Part shown: positions 28,235 through 34,788 of the stretch, piece by piece
Position numbering within the stretch: the first letter of the stretch is position 1
Layout: every line of letters starts with the position of its first letter
From: Lachnospiraceae bacterium
Lineage (GTDB): Bacteria > Bacillota > Clostridia > Lachnospirales > Lachnospiraceae
Reading direction: 5' to 3'
Assembly (NCBI GenBank): GCA_022781985.1
Contig: JALESH010000013.1
Coordinates: 1 to 40,517 of the forward strand
DNA: 40,517 bases
Position numbers and translations under genes: made by a program
The notes under the pieces: generated by a model
Seen by the model: the letters and a program-made list of their open reading frames with translations, nothing else
Told to the model about the DNA's origin: nothing
The model's database searches: none

Positions 28235-29379
28235 TCTCTTTTTATTTTCCCCGTCAGATAAAACCTCTCCATCTGCAGGGCCTGCTCCCGGACATCAAAG
28301 CCTGCCGCCTTCACCATACCGGAGCCGTCCTTTCTCTCATAGGACAGATGGCGCAGGATATAATCCGCCCACACCTGGGGCGGCCGGCTGATGCTCTCAA
28401 AATGTACCAGACCGCTGATGCCCACCTCCGGCGTGATCCTGTCCGATATGATACACCGCAGCCCTGCCGCCTGGGCCTCCACCACTGTCCCGGGCAGACC
28501 CTCAAAGCGGGAAGGAAACACAAAGTAGTCCATGGCCTGGTAATAGTCCCGAACCTCCTTTTGATTTCCCAGAAACAGTACCTGCCCTGACAGGCCCAAT
28601 CCCTTCACCTGTTCCTCCACCCTTTCCCTTCCGCTTCCTTCTCCCAGCAGCAGGAGGACGGCCCTCCTGCCCGCAGCCTCCAGCCGCTGATGCAGAAGGG
28701 CGAAAACCTCTGTCAGATATTCATGATTTTTTGCATAATGAAACCTGCCCACATGGCCGATGACAGTACAGTCCCCGATCCCCAGCTTCCTGCGGATCCG
28801 CTCTCTGGCTTCCTGATCAAAGGCAAACCTGTCCGTATCCACCGCGTTGGGCAGAACCAGCGCCTTAGGCGAATCCTTCCACCTCCTGCCAAACACGGCC
28901 TCCCCGGCCTCCCCGGAGCAGGCAAAGCAGTAATCAGCACAGCCCAAAAGAGGCAGACGCAGCAGCCTGGTCAGCCTCCCCTTCATCCCCTGATCCACTC
29001 CGGCGCTTCTGGCATGAGCCGCCAGCACAGGTACCCCGGCCCTGCCGGCCTGGGGAAGATAGATGGCAGCTGTGCTGGTCATATGCCCCTGTACCACGGC
29101 AAACTCATGATGCTCTCTGAAGAAATCCCTGACAGCCTTTTTATACTGGAGATAATTATATAGCCTGAATTTAGGGAGGGTATAGATATTCCCTCCCAGA
29201 CGTCTCACCTCTTCATCGTAAAATTCCGGTACTCTCTCCCCTTCCTCCTTCTGGTGGAGCAGGAAGTCAAACTGTACCCTTTCCCGATCCATGCAGCGGT
29301 AAAGCTCCATAATACGGCTCTCCGCGCCGCCCAGACTCAGGCCTCCCAGCACATGCAGCACACGAACAGGCTTTTCCAT
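28231..29379 (-). CDS. GT4-family glycosyltransferase, EpsF-like
   Basis: This 382-aa GT-B enzyme starts VRVLHVLGGLSLGGAESRIMELYR and has the HARSAGVDQGMKGRLTRLLRL stretch common in EpsF-type transferases. VGRFHYAKNHEYL lies in the linker, and FEGLPGTVVEAQAAGL is the donor-binding E-x7-E (about 293-301). Three in-frame ATGs are possible (29418, 29391, 29379). I take 29379 because GGAG lies 6 bases upstream. It overlaps the next gene by 4 bp. EpsF-like enzymes extend lipid-linked sugars in exopolysaccharide synthesis; the donor is unknown. Confidence 0.86.
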   Translation of the reverse strand: MEKPVRVLHVLGGLSLGGAESRIMELYRCMDRERVQFDFLLHQKEEGERVPEFYDEEVRRLGGNIYTLPKFRLYNYLQYKKAVRDFFREHHEFAVVQGHMTSTAAIYLPQAGRAGVPVLAAHARSAGVDQGMKGRLTRLLRLPLLGCADYCFACSGEAGEAVFGRRWKDSPKALVLPNAVDTDRFAFDQEARERIRRKLGIGDCTVIGHVGRFHYAKNHEYLTEVFALLHQRLEAAGRRAVLLLLGEGSGRERVEEQVKGLGLSGQVLFLGNQKEVRDYYQAMDYFVFPSRFEGLPGTVVEAQAAGLRCIISDRITPEVGISGLVHFESISRPPQVWADYILRHLSYERKDGSGMVKAAGFDVREQALQMERFYLTGKIKRE

Positions 29380-29431
29380 CACTTTCTCCATCCCCTCCCT
29401 GCAATCCTTTCTAATCATTCAAAACAGCCGT

Positions 29432-30229
29432 CTACAGCAGCCTTACCAGAATCCGCTTGATACAGGCCAGAGTGTATTCTGCCATACAGCCCGGCAGCCC
29501 CCTGGGCACCGCAGCCTCTCTCAGATATTCCCGGTAGGAGATCACTTCCCCCCTCTGGAAAATCCTCCGATATTTCAGAAGCTCCTGCTCACTCATGGTA
29601 TTGGTATGAACCACCATGGTGGTGATTCCCCTTTTCTTTTTCAGGCTGCTTTCCAGGCGGAAGGAAATGGGATAAAAGGTGATGCCCTTTCGGGCATAGG
29701 GCCTGCTGCCGAAGCCGTCCGTTATCCGATGAAGTCCTTCCTCCCTCAGCGCCCTCAGGGTGTTCCTGTCATAGGAGTGAGCAGGCGCCATAAACAGCTC
29801 TGCCTGTATGCCATGGGCCTCCAGTATCTGCCTGCCTGCTGCGATCATCCTCCGCTGCTCCTCATAGGAGACTCCGGCAAATTCAGAAAGCCGGTTCAGG
29901 GGAAACAGCCCTCCCTGTCTTTTGGTATACAGATGCCTGCAGCCGTGGAGGGCAACAGACCAGCCCTCCGCCTGCAGCCTCCTGATATACTGCCAGAAAA
30001 GCTGGCTCTCATCCCCCTCGCTTTCCCCTGCTCCCGATCTCTCCAGCAGGCAGCGAAGGGCCCGGCTGCTGCGCTCTTTTTCCATCCGATTTAAATTTTC
30101 GTCCCGGTTATCCGGCACCACCCCGATCAGCGGCCTGATCTGATACTCGTCCAGAAGCTGCTTGAAAGCCTCAAACCTCTCCCAATCCATGCCCGGCGTA
30201 ATATCATCCATCCGAACTGCTATCTTCAT
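29432..30229 (-). CDS. DUF2334-like polysaccharide deacetylase
   Basis: This 265-aa protein has the features of the DUF2334/polysaccharide-deacetylase superfamily: VRMDDITPG (Asp 8 and 9), GVVPDN, the metal-type motif HGCRH at 95-99, FMAPAHSYD at about 146-154, and a late VVHTNTM histidine (about 208). It has no signal peptide. It likely removes an acetyl group from a sugar, which would leave a free amine suited to formylation by the adjacent formyltransferase-like enzyme. That pairing is inference. It starts 37 bp behind that gene. Confidence 0.78.
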   Translation of the reverse strand: MKIAVRMDDITPGMDWERFEAFKQLLDEYQIRPLIGVVPDNRDENLNRMEKERSSRALRCLLERSGAGESEGDESQLFWQYIRRLQAEGWSVALHGCRHLYTKRQGGLFPLNRLSEFAGVSYEEQRRMIAAGRQILEAHGIQAELFMAPAHSYDRNTLRALREEGLHRITDGFGSRPYARKGITFYPISFRLESSLKKKRGITTMVVHTNTMSEQELLKYRRIFQRGEVISYREYLREAAVPRGLPGCMAEYTLACIKRILVRLL

Positions 30230-30266
30230 ATCCCACCCTTCCTGTCATCCCTGCAGGATAGTCCTG

Positions 30267-31187
30267 TTATTCCAGGATATCTCCCACTTTTATTTCCGAT
30301 ACACACTCATAGCTGTCGATCAGGAGGGAGCCGTCCACCGTCCGCACCACAGGCTTTCCGTCGAAGATGTCTGCCACCTCTCCCGGTGCAAAGGCCGAGA
30401 AGTCGATCATCTCGTCAAAGGGACGGGCCTGCCACACAGTAACCCTCTCCCCCCTGCACATGGCAAAGGCTCCTGGAAAGGGGGCCGCCACGCCGCGGAT
30501 CAGATTATAGATATTTCTGGTTCTGTCATGGAAATCGATCTTTCCGTCTGCTGCAGTCCGCTTATCATACCAGGAGTCAAAATCCTTTGACTCTGTGCGA
30601 ATGGTAATATTGTTCTCCTGATAAGCCTTCAGCAGCTTTCTGACCAGATTTTTGGAACAAATCATATTCTTATACTGTGCCGTCCTGATATCATCATGGG
30701 CTGTGATGGAAAATGTCTCCGTACCGAATATGTTGGGGCTGTCTGCCTTTTCGTCATACCGGAACAGATTCAGGTTGAACCTGCTGTCTCCCAGGATGAT
30801 GGACCAGTTTAAGGGAGATCTCCCTCTGCCAAAGGGAAGGTAGCCGCAGTTCCCATGGAAGCCGTACACCCCATAGGAAAACCTGTCCAGCACATAGGAC
30901 GGAATCAGCCTCTGCCATCCCATGGAAATGGCTATCTCAAATTCATTTCCCTCCATAAACTCCCTTGTCCTTTGATCTGTGAGGAAATAGCTGTCTGCCT
31001 CAAACACCGGAATCCCATACCTGTCCGTCAGCACGGACAGCCCCTTAAAGCCCGACACCTGGTTCTTATCCAAAACCTTCGGATGGATCGTAATGACCAG
31101 ATCCACCGGACAGATCCGGCTGTGAATAAATTCTACCATATTTTCGGAGGTATCCTTTACTCCGAATACTGTTACCTTATACTTCAT
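30267..31187 (-). CDS. Formyltransferase-family protein, sugar N-formyltransferase-like
   Basis: The fold is that of methionyl-tRNA and sugar-amine formyltransferases using N10-formyl-THF. The 306-aa product has a Rossmann-like N-terminus, AISMGWQRLIPSYVLDRF, and the active-site stretch YGFHGNCGYLPFGRGRSPLNW at 108-128. DEKADSPNIF has Asp 149. An Fmt-C-like end follows (LIRGVAAPFPGAF). The catalytic triad of the family is Asn-His-Asp. Here His 111 and Asp 149 are kept, but the Asn position two residues before His is Gly 109. It is therefore either a divergent formyltransferase or a relative with another role. GGAGG precedes the ATG and the gap to the epimerase is 18 bp. Confidence 0.82.
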   Translation of the reverse strand: MKYKVTVFGVKDTSENMVEFIHSRICPVDLVITIHPKVLDKNQVSGFKGLSVLTDRYGIPVFEADSYFLTDQRTREFMEGNEFEIAISMGWQRLIPSYVLDRFSYGVYGFHGNCGYLPFGRGRSPLNWSIILGDSRFNLNLFRYDEKADSPNIFGTETFSITAHDDIRTAQYKNMICSKNLVRKLLKAYQENNITIRTESKDFDSWYDKRTAADGKIDFHDRTRNIYNLIRGVAAPFPGAFAMCRGERVTVWQARPFDEMIDFSAFAPGEVADIFDGKPVVRTVDGSLLIDSYECVSEIKVGDILE

Positions 31188-31205
31188 GCTGACGCCTCCG
31201 TCCCC

Positions 31206-32183
31206 TTATTTCAGATTTTCCTTATACCAGTCAATGGCCAGGGCTATCCCCCTTGCAAAATCGTACTCCGGGTCATAGCCCAGCAGCTCTCTGGCCTTGG
31301 TAATATCTGCATTGGAATCCCGGATGTCTCCCAGGCGGGGAGGGCCGAAGTTGGGCTCTGTCTGAAGCCCCAGCGCCCTGCACAGATCCCGGTAGACGTC
31401 AATCAGGTACTCCCTGCCGCCGGCTCCGATGTTAAAGGCATGCCCCCCGGCTTCACTGGGTGCCAGGCATGCCTTCAGGTTGGCTTCGATCACATTGTCA
31501 ATATAGGTGAAGTCCCTGGACTGCCTTCCGTCCCCATTGATGGTGGGTACCTCTCCGTTCAGGAGCAGACGGATGAATTTGGGGATCACTGCCGCATATG
31601 CTCCATCCGGATCCTGCCTCCTGCCGAATACATTAAAATAACGCAGGCCGTAGGTATCCAGCCCATACAGTTCCTTGTACAGCCTGCCGTATTCCTCATC
31701 CACCTTTTTCGTCAATGCATATGGGGAAAGCACCTTGCCCTCTGCCCCTTCCTTCTTGGGCAGCTGGGGGTGGTCGCCATAGACAGAGGAGCTGGAGGCA
31801 TAGACGAATTTCTTTACTCCGTTCCGCCTGCCGGCCTCCATCATGTTCAGCGTACCCCTGATATTGATCTCTTCATACAGCAGGGGCATTTCAATGCTTC
31901 TGGGCACACTGCCCCAGGCCGCCTGATGCAGTACATAATCCACGCCCCCGGACGCCTCCAGGCAGGTATCCATATCCCGTATGTCCCCCTTGATAAAGGT
32001 AAAGCCCTCCAGCTCCGTAAAAGGCTCAATATTCTCATATTTACCGGTAGAAAGATTGTCCAGGCATCTGACCCTGCAGCCCATCTCCAAAAGGGCCTCA
32101 CAGAGATTGGAGCCGATAAATCCGGCCCCTCCCGTCACCAGGAAAACACTGCTCTCATCAAACCTCAGATTCTTATATCCCAT
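31206..32183 (-). CDS. NAD-dependent UDP-hexosamine 4-epimerase, WbpP/TviC-like
   Basis: This is an extended short-chain dehydrogenase that interconverts UDP-GlcNAc(A) and UDP-GalNAc(A). The 325-aa product has TGGAGFIGS (17-25), HQAAWGSVPRSIEMP (86-100), ASSSSVYG (129-136) and catalytic YALTK (Tyr 155, Lys 159). GRRQDPDGAYAAVIPKF and NGDGRQSRDFTYIDN follow. The HQAA-GSVPRS and GAYAAVIP motifs are typical of the WbpP/TviC group rather than plain GalE. It is the first glycan gene after the eCIS genes, starting 57 bp behind the YbjN-like gene with GGAGG and no intervening terminator. Confidence 0.9.
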   Translation of the reverse strand: MGYKNLRFDESSVFLVTGGAGFIGSNLCEALLEMGCRVRCLDNLSTGKYENIEPFTELEGFTFIKGDIRDMDTCLEASGGVDYVLHQAAWGSVPRSIEMPLLYEEINIRGTLNMMEAGRRNGVKKFVYASSSSVYGDHPQLPKKEGAEGKVLSPYALTKKVDEEYGRLYKELYGLDTYGLRYFNVFGRRQDPDGAYAAVIPKFIRLLLNGEVPTINGDGRQSRDFTYIDNVIEANLKACLAPSEAGGHAFNIGAGGREYLIDVYRDLCRALGLQTEPNFGPPRLGDIRDSNADITKARELLGYDPEYDFARGIALAIDWYKENLK

Positions 32184-32240
32184 TTCTGTCCTCCACCTGC
32201 TTGTGGATCTCTCCTTTCCAAATCATATTTTTTTTCCAAA

Positions 32241-32765
32241 TCACTTGGCAGATTCTCCTGCCAGCTCCAGCAGCTGCGCCTTCAGCCGGTCATAGGTAGC
32301 TCCCAGCTCGTATATGGCTTCACATACTACTCCCTCATCCAGATTTTCATCCACCCGGCCGCCTATCATCCACTTGATCTGCAGCAGCATCCTCTCTGAG
32401 GTGGGCTCCTTCCCATAGAAGCAGGTTCCCACTGCCAGGGTGTTGTTTATCCGGTTGATCAGTCTGAGCACTTCCAGCTCATCTGTCTCTCTCAGATCCA
32501 CCTGAACGGGCACATAGACCATCAGATACTTTGTCAGCTGCTCCTGATCCTCACTCAGCTGGATCAGATGGGCAGTAGCCATATGCAGATCGGTTTTATA
32601 CTCCTCCCTCCAATCCTCCACCTCCGTAGGGAGGGAAATCATCATGCAGCTCATCTCCGACTCGTCCCCGATGCGCAGGATCTCTGCCGCCACATCCAGC
32701 TCGTCCAGTATTTCCTTGATATTTTCATATTCTCTGAGCCTGTCTTCCTCTGTGATTATTGCCAT
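32241..32765 (-). CDS. YbjN / type III secretion chaperone-like protein
   Basis: This 174-aa acidic protein shows the alternating helix-strand pattern of the YbjN/CesT chaperone-like fold. An N-terminal helix (LREYENIKEILDELDV) leads into strands, followed by a helix with LRLINRINNTLAVGTCFYG. VLRLINRxNN-x4-G is the most telling piece. A last helical part contains GVVCEAIYELGATYDRLKAQ. No catalytic motif is seen. Proteins of this fold bind secreted effectors and keep them loadable. Its place directly behind the hydrophobic 467-aa gene of an eCIS operon suggests it serves that protein. GAGGAG precedes the ATG. Confidence 0.68.
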   Translation of the reverse strand: MAIITEEDRLREYENIKEILDELDVAAEILRIGDESEMSCMMISLPTEVEDWREEYKTDLHMATAHLIQLSEDQEQLTKYLMVYVPVQVDLRETDELEVLRLINRINNTLAVGTCFYGKEPTSERMLLQIKWMIGGRVDENLDEGVVCEAIYELGATYDRLKAQLLELAGESAK

Positions 32766-32804
32766 ATTGATATTCTCCTCTCTATTCCTCTGCTGATCCC
32801 CCGG

Positions 32805-34208
32805 TTAATTGCCGTCCTGGGAGAAGGCGGCCGCCAGGGATTCCTTCATCACCTGACTGTTGGGCGCCTTCAGCAGGCTGCTCACCCTGGCATCCAGTCC
32901 CCTTCGGAGCACCGCGTTGAGCTCATCCACAGAGCGCCCTATCTCTCTCACCCTGTAATCGGGCACAGAATCATCCAGCTTAAAGAAGCCTCCCTCCCAG
33001 GCCACCCGCTTGGGTCCCAGTGAGAGCATCTTATCAAACAGATATTCCGCCATCTCACTCCTGGTATTCTGCTTGCTTTTCTCAGAACCAGCCAGGATAC
33101 GCCCCCCTTTGTAGCCCCAAGAACCCAGCTGCCTTGCACCCTCATATGCCCCCACTGCCATATTCACCCCTACGCCTGCAGCGATCAGGGAAGCGCCGTA
33201 GCCGCTGGCTGCTGTGATCTCTCTCGCCAGGATGAGGGCATTACCTATGATTTTCGTCCCATTCACCATGATGGACTCAGCGTCATGCATGGCTGCCTTC
33301 TTCATCTTCTTTTCAGCCTTTTCCACATTTCGGTACTGGGCCATCAGCTCCAGAGCCTCCATGGCATGCATTTTCCTCTTATAATCCTTCTGCTCCTGCT
33401 CACTCAGCATACCCTGATGCTTTTTTTCCCTGAGCTCGGAGATCCTGCTGGAAATCCCTGTCTCAGCCTCAGCATATCCGGTCTTATTCCTGGCCGCCTT
33501 CCTGGGGTCAAATACCTCTTTGTTCAGGCCATGGTCTGCGGACACCACCTGCTGCAGGCCCTTCCTCTTGGCATCTATTTTATCCCAGTCCGGCCTCCGT
33601 GATTCCTCCTTCATGCTGCTGTCTATGTCGAAAAAGCCTGCATCCGGCCCGCTGCCGTATTTCTTTCTCTTTCTTTCGATCTCCTCCCAGATCCTCTGCT
33701 TTTCCCTATGCATATCTATCCCATGGGATCCATGGGAGGACAGATTGACCACAGCCATGACCAGCTGCAGGCCGCTGTCGATAATCCCCAGGCTGGGCCC
33801 CAATACAGGCACCAGAGCGGCAAACATGGCTCCCACTCCCAGCAGGCTGCTGCAGGCCCCACAGATTGACATCAGGATCTCACGGGCATCCTGTTTCTTT
33901 TCCTGGGCATCTGACAGCCCTGCCTTGTGGTTTTTCCTGGCAGCTGCTATTTTCCTGCCCAGATCCACCATGGCAATGATGCTGTTGATCACGGCCAGTC
34001 CTGCCGCCGCTATGCCGAAGCCCCCGCCTACTCCTCCCGCACTGTCCTTCAGGGCCTCTCCTCTGCTGATCTGCGCCTTTTGTAATTTCTCTATGGTCTC
34101 AGCCGTGTCCACTCCCCCATCCTTCAATGTTCCCAGTCCGTCAGAGATCCCGCTGCAGATCGTCCCTACTATGCTCATCAGCTTATCTATAATGTCGGCA
34201 ACTTTCAT
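32805..34208 (-). CDS. Hydrophobic-segment protein, candidate eCIS cargo
   Basis: I do not recognise a family for this 467-aa protein. It has no signal peptide. Three Gly/Ala-rich hydrophobic stretches are seen: about 60-83 (GGGFGIAAAGLAVINSI), 115-155 (ICGACSSLLGVGAMFAALVP and on) and 320-352. Between the second and third lies a long charged, probably coiled-coil region (165-305, rich in Lys and Glu). The C-terminus is soluble. Such a layout recalls pore-forming or translocator proteins that insert in target membranes. It sits between a Lys/Pro-rich small protein and a chaperone-like protein, behind the eCIS ATPase. A structural part of the particle is the main alternative. The ribosome site is weak. 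Confidence 0.6.
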   Translation of the reverse strand: MKVADIIDKLMSIVGTICSGISDGLGTLKDGGVDTAETIEKLQKAQISRGEALKDSAGGVGGGFGIAAAGLAVINSIIAMVDLGRKIAAARKNHKAGLSDAQEKKQDAREILMSICGACSSLLGVGAMFAALVPVLGPSLGIIDSGLQLVMAVVNLSSHGSHGIDMHREKQRIWEEIERKRKKYGSGPDAGFFDIDSSMKEESRRPDWDKIDAKRKGLQQVVSADHGLNKEVFDPRKAARNKTGYAEAETGISSRISELREKKHQGMLSEQEQKDYKRKMHAMEALELMAQYRNVEKAEKKMKKAAMHDAESIMVNGTKIIGNALILAREITAASGYGASLIAAGVGVNMAVGAYEGARQLGSWGYKGGRILAGSEKSKQNTRSEMAEYLFDKMLSLGPKRVAWEGGFFKLDDSVPDYRVREIGRSVDELNAVLRRGLDARVSSLLKAPNSQVMKESLAAAFSQDGN

Positions 34209-34250
34209 CCCTTTCTCAACCTTTTCGCTTTTCTTATGAGCTATTTCTGC

Positions 34251-34787
34251 CTAGGAGGGGGTTCTCTTGGGCTGGGGATTCTGAGCCTGGGCATCCTCTG
34301 TCTCCTTCAGGTCAGAAGCCTTTTTAATCACAAGGATCAGATGAGGAGAGCTGCTCTTATACTTTTCCAGCCCCTCTCTGGCGGCTATATTTTTCTGCAC
34401 CTTATCCTGCATCCCCTCTTTCTTTGCGTCTGAAACCGTTTTTTCTGACTGCATCCCCTCCCTTGCATCAGCCATCTCCTGTGTAGCCATGCTCAGGGGC
34501 ACAGCCACCTCCATGGCCTTGCCATACTTCTCGTCCAGCTCCCCTTTGCTCTTTATCAGGGATTCATACTCCGTTTTTTTGCTGTGCTTGGCATTGGACA
34601 GCAGCAGCTGGGCTGATGCTTCATTAAAAGCCTTGTAGCCATCCCGGATGCTGGCGTAGGATGGAGGCGTGACGGTCAGCTGCACAGGTCCCCCTTTTAT
34701 GACCGTGCCCGATGGCGGCGGGGACACTGGGGACTTCTTATCCTTGCTCTTCGCTTTATTTTTTAATTTTTCCCATAACTCTCCCAT
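34251..34787 (-). CDS. Lys/Pro-rich small protein of the eCIS operon
   Basis: This 178-aa protein is not recognised. It starts with a short amphipathic Lys-rich segment (MGELWEKLKNKAKSKDKKS), then a disordered SPPPSG stretch and a strand-like GGPVQLTVTPPS. A long helical middle (about 45-140) and a polar Pro-rich tail follow. It has no cysteines, signal peptide or membrane helix. The start codon is 1 bp behind the AAA ATPase stop, with GGAGAGGG inside that gene's end, so translation is coupled. It may be a cargo, a cargo adaptor or a tail-associated protein. Confidence 0.6.
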   Translation of the reverse strand: MGELWEKLKNKAKSKDKKSPVSPPPSGTVIKGGPVQLTVTPPSYASIRDGYKAFNEASAQLLLSNAKHSKKTEYESLIKSKGELDEKYGKAMEVAVPLSMATQEMADAREGMQSEKTVSDAKKEGMQDKVQKNIAAREGLEKYKSSSPHLILVIKKASDLKETEDAQAQNPQPKRTPS

Positions 34788-34788
34788 T

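Noticed and set aside
30855-32399. Plus-strand open frame of 514 codons
   Set aside because: It is antisense to the formyltransferase-like, epimerase and YbjN-like genes, all of which have clear motifs and ribosome sites. The antisense reading has no recognisable domain.
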